Notes: generated from the sequence alone by a model not told the origin. DNA of 64,000 nucleotides from CAUZIR01 sp034421295 (GCA_034421295.1 DAOUKM010000003.1:62001-126000); one strand, 5' to 3'. Shown: positions 51,402 to 60,875, counted from the stretch's first letter. Numbers and translations are program-made.

Positions 51402-52715
51402 ATGCACGACGAAATCATAAGGCTGATGTTCCAACTCGCCGCCATTTTGGCGGCGGCGAAGGTTGGCGGGGAGATATTCGAGAGGTACCTTCGGATCCCC
51501 TCGGTGCTGGGCGAGCTGGCCGCCGGCATATTGATCGGCCCCTTCGCCCTGGGTGGACTGGAGGTGGCAGGATGGACGCTGTTCCCGGATGTCCTGGGTC
51601 ACGCGGGCGAGGTAGCCATTCCGGTTTCCGACAGCCTGTGGGCGTTAGCCCAGGTTGGCTCGATCGTATTGCTGTTCGTTGCAGGCCTTGAGACCGATCT
51701 GCGCCAGTTCCTGCGCTATGCCGGTCCGGCGACCATAGTGGCCATCGGGGGCGTCGTGGTTCCGTTCGCCGCCGGGATGGGGCTCACGGTGGCGTTCGGG
51801 TTCGCCGACGGCTATACGGATCCAAAGGCGTTGTTCATGGGTGCGATCCTCACTGCCACATCGATAGGTATCACCGTGCGCGTGCTGGGGGACCTGCGCC
51901 GTCTCGATACTCCGGAAGGCATCACGACCCTGGCGGCGGCCGTCCTCGATGACATCCTGGGCATCCTCGTGCTCACCGTCGTGATAGGAATTCACGTTAC
52001 GGGGGGCTTTTCCGCCGGTTCCGTCGCGGCGGTGGCGGGCAAGACGATAGGATTCTGGCTGGTCCTTACGGCCGTCGGCGTGGCCCTGTCCAGGCACATT
52101 TCACGGTTCTTTGACAGGTTCAGTGTGGCGGGAGCGGCCCTGGTCCTTGCGTTGGCCCTGGCCTTTTTCGCCGCTGCGCTGGCCGAGAGCTTCGGTCTGG
52201 CCATGATCGTCGGGGCCTTTTCGATCGGCCTTGCGCTTTCCGGCACGGAACTTGCCCGCCGGCTTGAGGACCCCCTGCAGGGCGTTTACAACGCCCTGGT
52301 TCCGGTCTTCTTCGTCGTCATGGGGATGATGGTGGACGTCACCCAGCTCGGGGGGGTCTGGCAATACGGCCTGGTCATCAGCGCGGCCGCGGTGGTGGGC
52401 AAGGTGCTCGGGTCGGGTGGACCTGCCCTCGGCCTGCGATTCAACGGTATCGGGGCGTGGCGCATAGGTGTGGGCATGATGCCCCGGGGCGAGGTTGCGC
52501 TCATCATGGGGGGAGTTGCGGTCGCCGAGGGGATCATCGGCCCCGATCTGTTCGGCGTTTCGATTATCATGATGATCATCACCACGATCGCAGCGCCCGT
52601 GATCCTCGCCCAATCGTTCAGGTCGGGCAGGAGCGGGTATCGCCCCGCCACGCAGTCGAATGAATCCCACGACTCGCGGGCCCCGGATGAGTCGCCGAGG
52701 GGGATGAGCGAATGA
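51402..52715 (+). CDS. Cation/proton antiporter (CPA2, KefB-like)
   Basis: 437 residues with ~12 membrane segments. The CPA2 features are RIPSVLGELAAGILIGP near the N-terminus, ATSIGITVRVLGDLRRLDTPEGITTLAAAVLDDILGIL (the D-D ion-binding pair) and GMMPRGEVALIMGGVAV. There is no TrkA-N domain at the C-terminus, only a short hydrophilic tail. Family role: Na+ or K+/H+ antiport. ATG 51402 is chosen because the upstream extension to 51357 is not hydrophobic. It overlaps the next gene as ATGA. Confidence 0.9.
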   Translation: MHDEIIRLMFQLAAILAAAKVGGEIFERYLRIPSVLGELAAGILIGPFALGGLEVAGWTLFPDVLGHAGEVAIPVSDSLWALAQVGSIVLLFVAGLETDLRQFLRYAGPATIVAIGGVVVPFAAGMGLTVAFGFADGYTDPKALFMGAILTATSIGITVRVLGDLRRLDTPEGITTLAAAVLDDILGILVLTVVIGIHVTGGFSAGSVAAVAGKTIGFWLVLTAVGVALSRHISRFFDRFSVAGAALVLALALAFFAAALAESFGLAMIVGAFSIGLALSGTELARRLEDPLQGVYNALVPVFFVVMGMMVDVTQLGGVWQYGLVISAAAVVGKVLGSGGPALGLRFNGIGAWRIGVGMMPRGEVALIMGGVAVAEGIIGPDLFGVSIIMMIITTIAAPVILAQSFRSGRSGYRPATQSNESHDSRAPDESPRGMSE

Positions 52716-53098
52716 GCGACACCTACGAGGTCATCGTCGACACGGCCGGGCGTCAGATGTTCCAGAAGGCCTTCTACAGGTATATGACGGGCATCGGTTT
52801 CGCCTACCTGAGCGTGGGCGGCAGGCTGGGCGCCCAGTCCTCACAGGACTACAGATCCGACCACGGGGTGGTCAGCCTGAGCGCGTCCTCTGTGGGACAG
52901 AGCCACTTCCGCCTCGTCATCCACTCCGAGACGATCTCCGTAGAGCCGCTGGTCCTTGACGCCCTCACGGAGGGCGCCGCAGATTTCCTTCAGCCGTTCT
53001 ACGAGAGCCTTCCGTCCACCGCAGGCGGTCAGACCCTGAGGGACCTGATCACCGGCCTCAGGGACTCGTTCGAAGAGGAGATCAGGAAGATCGGCTAG
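52712..53098 (+). CDS. Hypothetical protein coupled to the antiporter
   Basis: 128 residues, ATGA overlap with the antiporter. Soluble, alpha/beta in appearance (FYRYMTGIGFAYLSVGGRLG, HFRLVIHSETISVEP, a C-terminal helix ending FEEEIRKIG). No family is recognised. The tight coupling suggests a regulatory or accessory subunit of the antiporter. Confidence 0.6.
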   Translation: MSDTYEVIVDTAGRQMFQKAFYRYMTGIGFAYLSVGGRLGAQSSQDYRSDHGVVSLSASSVGQSHFRLVIHSETISVEPLVLDALTEGAADFLQPFYESLPSTAGGQTLRDLITGLRDSFEEEIRKIG

Positions 53099-53187
53099 AC
53101 GGCTGTGCGGCCTGCGGGGCCGGGGGCGGCCATGCGATGTGACCTTGTTGAGGCGTCGTGATGCCCCTGCTATGCTGCCGGTTGCGC

Positions 53188-53259
53188 GCCCCCGTAGCTC
53201 AGCGGATAGAGCACTGGCCTCCGGAGCCAGGTGCGTGGGTTCGAGTCCCGCCGGGGGTA
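53188..53259 (+). tRNA. tRNA-Arg (anticodon CCG)
   Basis: A full cloverleaf can be folded: acceptor GCCCCCG/CGGGGGT (with one G-T pair), D arm GCTC...GAGC, anticodon stem CTGGC/GCCAG with loop CTCCGGA, T arm GTGGG/CCCGC with TTCGAGT. Anticodon CCG reads CGG. No CCA is encoded. Confidence 0.93.
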
Positions 53260-53357
53260 CTCCCCTCCAGACGATTGCAGACGCGCGATGAGCAGGCAGG
53301 GTCCGGTCTCATGGTTTCGCCTGCCCCTGCCTGCGTTAGGTAAGATAGCCGGGTGGA

Positions 53358-53433
53358 GCCCCCGTAGCTCAGAGGATAGAGCACCGGTTTCCTAAACCGG
53401 GTGTCGCGCGTTCGAGTCGCGCCGGGGGTGCCA
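53358..53433 (+). tRNA. tRNA-Arg (anticodon CCT)
   Basis: Cloverleaf with the same acceptor stem as the preceding tRNA, anticodon stem CCGGT/ACCGG with loop TTCCTAA (anticodon CCT, reads AGG), T arm GCGCG/CGCGC, discriminator G and an encoded CCA at 53431-53433. Confidence 0.93.
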
Positions 53434-53558
53434 CCGGGCCCCTCGCCCGGCGTCGTGTGCGACGGGAAACGCAACCGCTATCTTCGGCACCTGGCCCGGG
53501 CGCTATCCCGGGGAGCAGGGAGCCTCTATTGCCGGCTGGATCCGGCGGGCCAGGAGAC

Positions 53559-53798
53559 CTATACGGGCCTCGCCCCGTTCTCGTCGGCGTCCGCTTTCCA
53601 GGAGACCTCGATGGTGACCTTACCGCCGCCATCGGTAGATTCCTTCCCCGTTACCTGGAGCTTTACGGCCCTCTTCGGCCTGGTGGAAAAGCCCTTCCCG
53701 AACTTGATCTTGCCCGTGGCCAGGCCCAGAGCGATGGCGCTGATGCTCTCTGCGGCCTTCTCCGGGCTCAAAGTCCTCTTTAGCTTGGCACCTGCCAT
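53559..53798 (-). CDS. amphi-Trp domain protein
   Basis: 79 residues (AGAKLKRTLSPEKAAESISA, then KLQVTGKES and a C-terminal VTIEVSWKADADENG). The helix followed by two amphipathic strands and a conserved E-V-S-W fits the short amphi-Trp domain family, which has no known enzyme activity. It has AGGAG 8 nt upstream and begins 9 bp after the PHP gene, so they are co-transcribed. Confidence 0.65.
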   Translation of the reverse strand: MAGAKLKRTLSPEKAAESISAIALGLATGKIKFGKGFSTRPKRAVKLQVTGKESTDGGGKVTIEVSWKADADENGARPV

Positions 53799-53807
53799 CG
53801 CTTGCTC

Positions 53808-54632
53808 CTAGGCCGGTGCGGGGACGCCTATGAGAGAACCGCGCCCGCCGTACGCGGGGGCGGGGCGCCGCCTGGGGCTGGACGACAGGCGCTGTTTGAC
53901 GATCGATTTGTGGGCCTTGCTGATCCGGACCAGGGAATCGCTCCCGGGCGCCGTCTCCGTTGAGGTCTCGCGCTGCGCGAGGCAATGCCTCAGTCCCCGC
54001 TGGGTCAGTTCGCCGAGCGACAGTACGGTGCTCTGCACCCCGACCTGCGGCCAGACATGGGCGTCGGACCCGCCCACGACGGACAGATCGAACTGGGCGG
54101 CGAGACGGCGTATCTCCGGCTCGACCCTTCGAAAGGCCACATCCTTGCCGTTTATCTCCAGGGCGTCGAAGCGTCCAAGGTGCCGCCGACCCGCCGCGAC
54201 CGTGCTCTTCCCCTGTCGCGTGGGGTGGGCGGCAATCACCACGAGGCCCGCCTCCCTGGCCGGCCCGAACACGTCGTTAAGCGGTGGCAGGTAGCCCTGG
54301 CTCGGCATGGCAACGAACGAACGATCGAACTGGCCGAGCTGTTCGATGCCTCCGATCAGGATTACATCCGCCCTCTCTGCGACCGTCAGTTCCGCTCCGG
54401 CAAGGACGTTAAAGCCCTCCCCCAGTGCGAAGCGCCCGTCGCGGTAGCCGTACCTTCGGGCCAGCTCGTCCAGGGTGTCCCAGTAGCCCGGTGCATGCAT
54501 GTGCTCGGTCAGGGCAAAGCCGGAAAGGCCCATGTGCCTTGCCCTCTCCACGGTCGACTCGAAGTCGCGGTGGCTGAAGACGCTGGCCTTGCATACCTTT
54601 GAGTGAACGTGAAGATCAGCCCTTATTGTCAT
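53808..54632 (-). CDS. PHP-domain metal-dependent phosphoesterase
   Basis: 274 residues. The PHP metal motifs are DLHVHS at the start, TEHMHA, VIAAHPTR and GGSDAH. Together they give the His/Asp cluster for three metal ions. Family role: phosphoester hydrolysis, for example of a nucleotide or sugar phosphate. The C-terminal ~50 residues are basic and low-complexity. A PHO-box-like array lies 58-96 bp upstream, so the operon may be expressed on phosphate starvation. Confidence 0.85.
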   Translation of the reverse strand: MTIRADLHVHSKVCKASVFSHRDFESTVERARHMGLSGFALTEHMHAPGYWDTLDELARRYGYRDGRFALGEGFNVLAGAELTVAERADVILIGGIEQLGQFDRSFVAMPSQGYLPPLNDVFGPAREAGLVVIAAHPTRQGKSTVAAGRRHLGRFDALEINGKDVAFRRVEPEIRRLAAQFDLSVVGGSDAHVWPQVGVQSTVLSLGELTQRGLRHCLAQRETSTETAPGSDSLVRISKAHKSIVKQRLSSSPRRRPAPAYGGRGSLIGVPAPA

Positions 54633-54689
54633 CGACTCGCGTTCTCTCCCAGGTTCGCTCAGGCTATTCCTTCACGTTAGCAGCGGCAG

Positions 54690-54728
54690 ATTAACGATGT
54701 ATGACGGAATTGTTAAGCGGAGTTTAAT
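54690..54728 (-). promoter_or_regulatory. PHO-box-like array before the PHP gene
   Basis: ATTAAC (54690), a degenerate ATGACG (54701), GTTAAG (54712) and TTTAAT (54723) recur at an exact 11-bp period. This is the spacing of PhoB sites and of the array before pstC. It lies upstream of the minus-strand PHP gene. Bases 54729-55015, between it and the kelch gene, hold no supported gene. Confidence 0.6.
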
Positions 54729-55015
54729 TTGACCCGGGTATTGCCAGATTCTAAGAAATCGGCTGACCGGAGTTCAAGTATGGGGTCGATGATCGGTGCG
54801 CCTGCGTCCGTCCACGGGGCGTCGCCGCATCGCGTGGCCGGGTCGATCCTCTCGGGCAGGGTCCGGCGAGCCTCGGGCACCTGCGGACCCCTGCCCCGGG
54901 CCTGGCTGCCTTCTCCGGGCCAGAGTATGGACGGCGCTTCGGGGTGTGAATGACGGGGTCAGGTGAGGGACGTCAGGCAGCCGTCGGTGCTCAATTGGCG
55001 TCCCAGGCTGCCGGG

Positions 55016-56218
55016 TCAGGGCGAGAATAGCTCGCTGTCCGACAGCGCCTCCTCTTCCCCGTTGCCGCCGGCAATCAGCACCCTGCCGTCAGGCAGCAGG
55101 GCTGCCGCGTGGCGGTATCTCGCCTCGACCATGCCGGGCACTTCCGTCCAGGACATCGTGGCCGGGTCGAAGATCTCCGCCGAGTTCTTCACGCCAAGAC
55201 CGCCCGTGACCAGCACTCGCCCGTCGGCCAGCAGGATGGCAACGTGCTCTGCCCGCGGCTGCCGGGTCTCGCCGGCCGGGGTCCAGGTGGAGCTCGCCGG
55301 GTCCCAGATCTCCGCCGACGTCTTTTTGCCGGTGCCGCCGACGATAAGCACCCTGCCGTCGGACAGCAGCGTCGCCGTGTGAAGCACCCTGCCATCCGCC
55401 ATGTTTCCCGCGTCTGTCCACTCGTCGGTCGCCGGGTCGTACACCTCGGCGGAGTCAAGGTGCGGACCGTCCAGCTTTCCCCCGCCCGATATGAGAATTC
55501 GCCCGTCCAGCAGTGTTGTGGCAGTGTGCAGGGTGCGCTCCACGCTCATTGCGGCCGCAGGCTCCCACTCCCCGGTCCCCGGATCGTATATCTCCACCGA
55601 GCTGAGCCTCTTGAGGCGCTTGGTGTCTACGCCCCCGGTCAGCACGACGCGTCCGTCGGAGAGCACCGCCCACGCCGCCTTCTCGCGCGCTACATCTATC
55701 GAGCCGGTGGCGCTCCAGGTCCCCGAGTCCGGGTCCCATATCTCAGCGGTGCGTATGGCCTCGAACCCGCTGAGGTCGGTGCCGCCCGCGGCCAGCACGG
55801 ACCCTCCCGGAAGGACGGCGAGCATGTGCTTTCTGCGGCCCTCGGCAAGGTCGCCGGTGAACGCCCACTCTCCGGTTGACGGGTCGTATATCTCGGTAGA
55901 GGTGTGTACGAGGGCGCGGTGGCCGCCGACCCCCTTACCCCTGCCTCCCGCCGTCAGCACCCTGCCGTCGGGGAGAGTCACCATGGTGTGGTACTGGCGG
56001 TCGTTTCCCATGGGCGAGGTGGCGTCGAACGACCCCGCCCTACTTCCCTGCGCGGGCTCATCTTCGGCGGGCGCTGCCGCCGCCGATAGCTCCTGTGCGG
56101 GCTCTGACGAGCAGCCTGCGCTCGCGGCCAGACCTGCCAGAAGTAGCGCGGTCAGAACGCATGCGAGACCCCACATGGGTGCGCGGGCGTGCGGTGCGGA
56201 TGCTGGCATGACGGACAT
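55016..56218 (-). CDS. Kelch-repeat lipoprotein 3
   Basis: 400 residues. The hydrophobic leader ends in AASAGC (lipobox). Six to seven kelch blades follow, with repeated DGRVL.AGG, EIYDP/EIWDP and W residues. It is more distant from lipoproteins 1 and 2 than they are from each other, but has the same plan. It is alone, between the PHP operon and the aminotransferase gene. Confidence 0.85.
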   Translation of the reverse strand: MSVMPASAPHARAPMWGLACVLTALLLAGLAASAGCSSEPAQELSAAAAPAEDEPAQGSRAGSFDATSPMGNDRQYHTMVTLPDGRVLTAGGRGKGVGGHRALVHTSTEIYDPSTGEWAFTGDLAEGRRKHMLAVLPGGSVLAAGGTDLSGFEAIRTAEIWDPDSGTWSATGSIDVAREKAAWAVLSDGRVVLTGGVDTKRLKRLSSVEIYDPGTGEWEPAAAMSVERTLHTATTLLDGRILISGGGKLDGPHLDSAEVYDPATDEWTDAGNMADGRVLHTATLLSDGRVLIVGGTGKKTSAEIWDPASSTWTPAGETRQPRAEHVAILLADGRVLVTGGLGVKNSAEIFDPATMSWTEVPGMVEARYRHAAALLPDGRVLIAGGNGEEEALSDSELFSP

Positions 56219-56324
56219 TGTACTGAAGCCGCGGCCGGGACCTGCCGCCGGGTTGCCGCCGCCCGGCCCGGGGGGTTAGTCTCTGGCGACCCGGAGCACC
56301 GAAAACGATATCAGGGAGGGTCCG

Positions 56325-57263
56325 ATGTCCGAATATGTGGCCTATTTGAATGGCGAGTGGGTCGACTCAGACGAGCTAAGGATTGACCGCAAGGACCGGG
56401 GTTTTCGAACCGGTGATGTCGTGTTCGACACGGCACGCACGTTCGATGGGACCATTTTCAACTCGCGTCGGCACGCCGAAAGGCTGATGCGGTCCCTGAA
56501 GTATGCCCGCATCGATTCCGGACTGACCACCGACGAATGGGAAGCGGTGATGCTCGAGTCCGTGGAACGGAACAGGCACCTGCTTTCGGCCGCAGGCGAC
56601 TTTTACATATACCCGTTCATCACCAGGGGCATGGGTCATCCCGCCCCGGCATCCGGACCTCCGACCGTGGCCTGCGAGCCCTATCCGCTGTACTTCGGCA
56701 GGTGGGCCGAGTGGTTCGACCAGGGCGTGAAGGGGGCCATACCCAAGGCGCGCAGCCTGACGAGCGATCAGGTGGACGCCAAGATCAAGCACCAGAGCCG
56801 GATGAACATGAACCTTGCAGAGATGGAGGCCTGGGATATCGACGAGGGCGCCTATCCGGTCATGCTCGACCTTGACGGCAATCTCACCGAAGGGACGATC
56901 AACTCGGTGTTCCTGGTCTCCGGCGGGGTCCTGAAGTGCCCGACCGACACCGCCATACTTCAGAGCCTGTCACGCTGGACCGTCCGGGACCTGGCCGAGC
57001 AGCTGGGGATACCCGTGCTGGAGGAGGACCTTCAGCCCTACGACCTTTACACGGCCGACGAGGCCTTCCTGGCGTTCACCGGGCCATGCGTTCTGCCCAT
57101 GACGACCGTCGACCGCCGGCCGGTCGGGGACGGCAGGCCCGGTCCCATTACCCAGCAGCTGCTGGCCGCCTGGTCCGAGCGCGTAGGCATGGACATCGTC
57201 GGCCAGGCCCAGCGCTACGGGCAGATGGCAAGTTCCGGGCATCCCGATGCCCCGCAGACCTAG
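56325..57263 (+). CDS. Class IV aminotransferase (branched-chain or D-amino-acid type)
   Basis: 312 residues. The fold-type IV pattern is present: VAYLNGEWV..DRKDRGFRTGDVVFDTARTFDG at the N-terminus, the PLP-lysine block KIKHQSRMNMNLAEM and LDLDGNLTEGTINSVFLV (the cofactor-binding E-G-T-x-x-x). Family role: PLP-dependent transamination in branched-chain amino acid metabolism or D-amino acid synthesis. Substrate specificity is not readable. GGGAGG lies 6 nt upstream of ATG 56325. Confidence 0.88.
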   Translation: MSEYVAYLNGEWVDSDELRIDRKDRGFRTGDVVFDTARTFDGTIFNSRRHAERLMRSLKYARIDSGLTTDEWEAVMLESVERNRHLLSAAGDFYIYPFITRGMGHPAPASGPPTVACEPYPLYFGRWAEWFDQGVKGAIPKARSLTSDQVDAKIKHQSRMNMNLAEMEAWDIDEGAYPVMLDLDGNLTEGTINSVFLVSGGVLKCPTDTAILQSLSRWTVRDLAEQLGIPVLEEDLQPYDLYTADEAFLAFTGPCVLPMTTVDRRPVGDGRPGPITQQLLAAWSERVGMDIVGQAQRYGQMASSGHPDAPQT

Positions 57264-57511
57264 GCCCGCGTTCGAACGCGTTCTCGTCCATGCCGATCAC
57301 CGGGCTGCCCGGTTGATCGGGCCTTTTGCCTAGGGCGTTCCGGCGGCTTGGGGCGGGCCAGCTGGCACTACGGGGGTCATCCGCCTGCATGCACCTGCGT
57401 GGCCTGTGCTGACGCACGGCGGCAAGGCGCTGAAAGCCGGGACGGGTCGGGGATAGGCGCCCTGATCAGGCGGCTACTCGCCCGGGTCGGTATCCGCTAG
57501 GCGGACGGGCC

Positions 57512-58177
57512 CTAGTAGTTGGAGGCCCCTTCCTCCGGCATGCTGCCGGTTACAAGGAAGATGGCACGCTCCGCGACGTTGGTGGCCCTGTCGGCGATTC
57601 TCTCAAGGTCGTGGGACACCCACAGAAGGTAGGTGGCCCGCTTGACGGTGCTCGGGTCCTCGATCATGAACAGCAGAAGCTCACGGTACACCTGCTCGTA
57701 GAGGAGGTCTACCGCGTCGTCGCCCTTTATCACCTCAAGGGCGTCTTTCACGTTCCGGTTGATCAGGGCCTCGAGGCTGCGCCTGAGCATGCGTCCTGCC
57801 AGCTCGCCCATTCTGGGCAGGTCGATGAGCGGCTTAAGGAGGGGATCGTCGCCGATCGCCACCCCGATCTTGCCGATGCCCTCGGCGTAGTCCCCCATGC
57901 GCTCTAGCTCAACGGAGACCTGGAGCACCGTGATAAGGATCCTCAGGTCGCCCGCCAGCGGCTGCTGGGTTGCGATCAGGTCGATGCACTTGTCCTCGAT
58001 TTCCGAGGCCTTGGCGTCTATCAGGTCGTCCTCTTCGATGACCTGCTTCGAAAGGGCGACGTCACGTCTCTCGAGGGCCTGAAGGGAGCGGTCAATGGAC
58101 TTTTCCACCATGCTGCCCATATACATCAGGTCGTCCTGGAGCAGCTTGAGGTCTCTGTCGAAGTCGGTTCGCGCCAC
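57512..58177 (-). CDS. phoU: Phosphate signalling regulator PhoU
   Basis: 221 residues in two repeated three-helix bundles. Each carries the PhoU metal-binding pattern (E-x-x-x-D and E-R-x-x-D-x): VIEEDDLIDAKASEIEDKC with ELERMGDYAE, then VIKGDDAVDLLYEQVYRE with DLERIADRATNVAE. It links Pst transport to PhoR inhibition. GTG start with GAGGAG 8 nt upstream. It follows pstB in the same operon, after a 79-bp gap. Confidence 0.93.
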   Translation of the reverse strand: MARTDFDRDLKLLQDDLMYMGSMVEKSIDRSLQALERRDVALSKQVIEEDDLIDAKASEIEDKCIDLIATQQPLAGDLRILITVLQVSVELERMGDYAEGIGKIGVAIGDDPLLKPLIDLPRMGELAGRMLRRSLEALINRNVKDALEVIKGDDAVDLLYEQVYRELLLFMIEDPSTVKRATYLLWVSHDLERIADRATNVAERAIFLVTGSMPEEGASNY

Positions 58178-58256
58178 TTTCTCTCCTCGCGTGCAGGCGG
58201 CGGTTGGCCGCGCCGCCAGGTTCGACTAAGTTCCCTCGATCCGATTCAGGCTCGGC

Positions 58257-59084
58257 CTAGCTGAACCGGCCGGTAATGTACGCCTCGGTTCGCTCGTTCT
58301 TTGGATTTGTGAAGATCGTCTGGGTGTTGTCGAGCTCGACCAGGTATCCCGCCCGGTCCTCGTCCACCATCAGGAACGCCGTCTCGTCCGAAACCCTGGC
58401 GGCCTGCTGCATGTTGTGGGTGACTATGATGATCGTGTAGTTGGTCACCAGCTCGCGGATCAATTCCTCTATGGCCAGCGTGGCTATCGGGTCGAGGGCG
58501 GAGCAGGGCTCGTCCATGAGCACCACGTCCGGCTCCACGGCTAGAGCGCGGGCGATGCACAGTCGCTGCTGCTGCCCGCCCGACAGGGCCAGCGCGCTTT
58601 GCTTGAGACGGTCCTTTACCTCGTCCCAGAGCGCCGCCTTTCGCAGCGAGAGTTCGACGGCCTCTGCGATGTCCCCCCGGTAGCCGTTCACCTTCAGGCC
58701 GAACGCAACGTTCTCGTAGATCGACTTGGGGAACGGGTTCGGCTTCTGGAACACCATGCCGATGCGAGAGCGGATCTCCGTGGCGTCCGTGTTGGGCCCG
58801 TAGAGATCGCGGCCGTCGTAGATGATGGATCCCGTGATGCGTGTGCCCGGGACCAGATCGTTCATTCGGTTAAAGCACCGAAGCAGGGTGGACTTGCCAC
58901 AGCCCGATGGGCCTATGAGAGCCAGGACCTTGTGCCTGACCACGTCCATCGACACGTCCTTGATGGCTCGGAACTTGCTGTAGTGAACATCGAGGTTCCG
59001 GACCTGCAGCAGCAGGTCCTCGCCACTTACTTCGGCCTGGGCCAGGCCCTTGGCCACCTCGGTTCTGACGGTTGTCTGGGTCAT
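58257..59084 (-). CDS. pstB: Phosphate ABC transporter ATP-binding protein
   Basis: 275 residues. Walker A GPSGCGKS, the signature ALSGGQQQRLCIARALA, Walker B VVLMDEP and VTHNMQQAARV are all present, along with PstB-type RCFNRMNDLVPG. It powers phosphate import by PstC-PstA. AGGAC precedes the ATG, 4 bp after the pstA stop. Confidence 0.95.
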   Translation of the reverse strand: MTQTTVRTEVAKGLAQAEVSGEDLLLQVRNLDVHYSKFRAIKDVSMDVVRHKVLALIGPSGCGKSTLLRCFNRMNDLVPGTRITGSIIYDGRDLYGPNTDATEIRSRIGMVFQKPNPFPKSIYENVAFGLKVNGYRGDIAEAVELSLRKAALWDEVKDRLKQSALALSGGQQQRLCIARALAVEPDVVLMDEPCSALDPIATLAIEELIRELVTNYTIIIVTHNMQQAARVSDETAFLMVDEDRAGYLVELDNTQTIFTNPKNERTEAYITGRFS

Positions 59085-59088
59085 AGTC

Positions 59089-59979
59089 CTATTCCTCGGA
59101 CCTCACCTGGTAACGGTTGCGAAGATAGACAGCTATCGAGTTCATGCTCAGCAGGATGATCAGCAGGATGATGATGCCGGCAGCGGCCAGCCCGCGGAAA
59201 TCCTCCTGGGGTCTGGAGACCCAGTTAAAGATCTGTATGGGCATCACCGTGAAGCGGTCCAGCGGGTCGGTCGGTGAGAACGTCAGGAAGACCAGGGCGC
59301 TGATCGCGATCATGGGCGCGGCCTCTCCCACTGCCCGGGACAGGGCCAGTATCACGCCGGTGAGTATCCCCGGCAGCGCAGCCGGTAGCACCACCAGCCG
59401 CTCGACCTGCCACTGGGTGGCCCCCATGGCGTAGGCGGCCTGCCGGTAGGAGTCGGGCACGGCCCGAACCGCCTCGCGGGCCGCGAGTATCACTATCGGA
59501 AGCACCAGCAATGTCATCGTCAGCGCCCCCGCCAGGATGCTGCGGCCCAGGGCCATCCACTGAACGAACAGGGCTAGGCCCAGCAGTCCGTAGACGATCG
59601 AGGGGACGCCCGCCAGGTTGGAGATGTTTATCTCGATCAGTGAGGTCAGCCGGTTCTTCGGCGCGTACTCTTCCAGGTAGACCGCGGCACCCACACCGAT
59701 CGGCACCGTGAACAGCGCGGTCATTCCGATTATCCAGATCGTGCCGAAGAGCGCCGAGCGCAGCCCCGCCTGCTCCGGATGACGGGACGGGAAATTGTCC
59801 ACAAAGCCCCAGCTGAGCCAGGGAACGCCCTCGACCAGGACCTGCACCAGCAGGATGACCAGCCCGACGATTCCGACCAGCACGGCGGCCAGCAGGGCGA
59901 AGTAGATGAGAACCCCGATCTGCTTGCGGAAGTGCAGCCTGGGATCAAAGTCCTTTGTATGTGCCGTATCGCCGATCAT
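59089..59979 (-). CDS. pstA: Phosphate ABC transporter permease PstA
   Basis: 296 residues with six membrane segments. The PstA EAA loop is QAAYAMGATQWQVERLVVLPAALPGILTG, and VYGLLGLALFVQW is also conserved. It overlaps pstC as ATGA. A long N-terminal loop between the first two helices is normal for the family. Confidence 0.94.
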   Translation of the reverse strand: MIGDTAHTKDFDPRLHFRKQIGVLIYFALLAAVLVGIVGLVILLVQVLVEGVPWLSWGFVDNFPSRHPEQAGLRSALFGTIWIIGMTALFTVPIGVGAAVYLEEYAPKNRLTSLIEINISNLAGVPSIVYGLLGLALFVQWMALGRSILAGALTMTLLVLPIVILAAREAVRAVPDSYRQAAYAMGATQWQVERLVVLPAALPGILTGVILALSRAVGEAAPMIAISALVFLTFSPTDPLDRFTVMPIQIFNWVSRPQEDFRGLAAAGIIILLIILLSMNSIAVYLRNRYQVRSEE

Positions 59980-60875
59980 TCGTACTTCTGGCGCCAGCGG
60001 CTAACCGCCCAGTGCCCCAGCAGGTTCATTACCAGCGTGATCAGGAACAGGAGCAGCCCCACCGCGAAGATGGTGTTGAACTCGATCGACCCGTGCGGCG
60101 CCTCGCCCAGGCTGAGCTGAACGATGTAGGCGGTCATCGTCTGAATGCTCTCGATCGGATTGAACGTCAGGTTGGGCGTGGCGCCCGCTGCGATGGTCAC
60201 CAGCATCGTCTCGCCTATCGCCCTTGAGATTCCCAATATGAACGAGGCGACGATTCCTGACAGAGCGGCGGGTACGACCACCTTGAGGGCGACCTCGAAC
60301 TTGGTGGCGCCCAGCGCATAGGCGCCGTGTCGAAGTGACCTGGGCACGGCCACCATGGCGTCCTCGCTGAGCGAGGAGACCATCGGGATGATCATCACTC
60401 CCATGACCAGGCCCGCGCTCAGCGCGTTGAATACGAGCAGGTCGGGAATTATCCCCTGGAGCTGGGGTGTGACGAACGTGAGCGCGAAATAGCCGTAAAC
60501 GACCGTCGGCACGCCCGCGAGGACCTCGAGCACCGGCTTGATGACCCGGCGCACCTTGTCCGGTGCGTATTCCGACAGAAATATCGCTGCGCCAAGGCCC
60601 ACGGGTACCGCCACCGCCGCTGCGATGAGCGATACGAGCATCGTGCCTCCCACCAGCGGCAGGACACCGAACGAGGTTGGCTTAAGGATCGGCGACCAGC
60701 GCGTGCCGATTACGAAGGCCCAGGGCGATACCTCGTAGAAAAAGCTCCACGCTTGCACCAGGAGCGTGACCACTATACCCACGGTGGTAGCGATCGAAAG
60801 GAGCGCGCACAGCAGCAGCAGCCAGCGCACCGCCTTGCCCGCGACATCGTCGCGGTCGCGGTTCCGCTTGAACAT
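59976..60875 (-). CDS. pstC: Phosphate ABC transporter permease PstC
   Basis: About 299 residues from ATG 60875 (FKRNRDRDDVAGKAVRW); in-frame starts up to 60941 are possible. Six membrane segments; PstC signatures FGVLPLVGGTMLVS, VPTVVYGYFAL and the EAA loop RHGAYALGATKFEVALKVVVPAALSG. The PHO-box-like array at 61058-61085 lies about 180 bp upstream of it and 20 bp past phoR. No substrate-binding pstS gene lies in the operon. Confidence 0.92.
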   Translation of the reverse strand: MFKRNRDRDDVAGKAVRWLLLLCALLSIATTVGIVVTLLVQAWSFFYEVSPWAFVIGTRWSPILKPTSFGVLPLVGGTMLVSLIAAAVAVPVGLGAAIFLSEYAPDKVRRVIKPVLEVLAGVPTVVYGYFALTFVTPQLQGIIPDLLVFNALSAGLVMGVMIIPMVSSLSEDAMVAVPRSLRHGAYALGATKFEVALKVVVPAALSGIVASFILGISRAIGETMLVTIAAGATPNLTFNPIESIQTMTAYIVQLSLGEAPHGSIEFNTIFAVGLLLFLITLVMNLLGHWAVSRWRQKYE

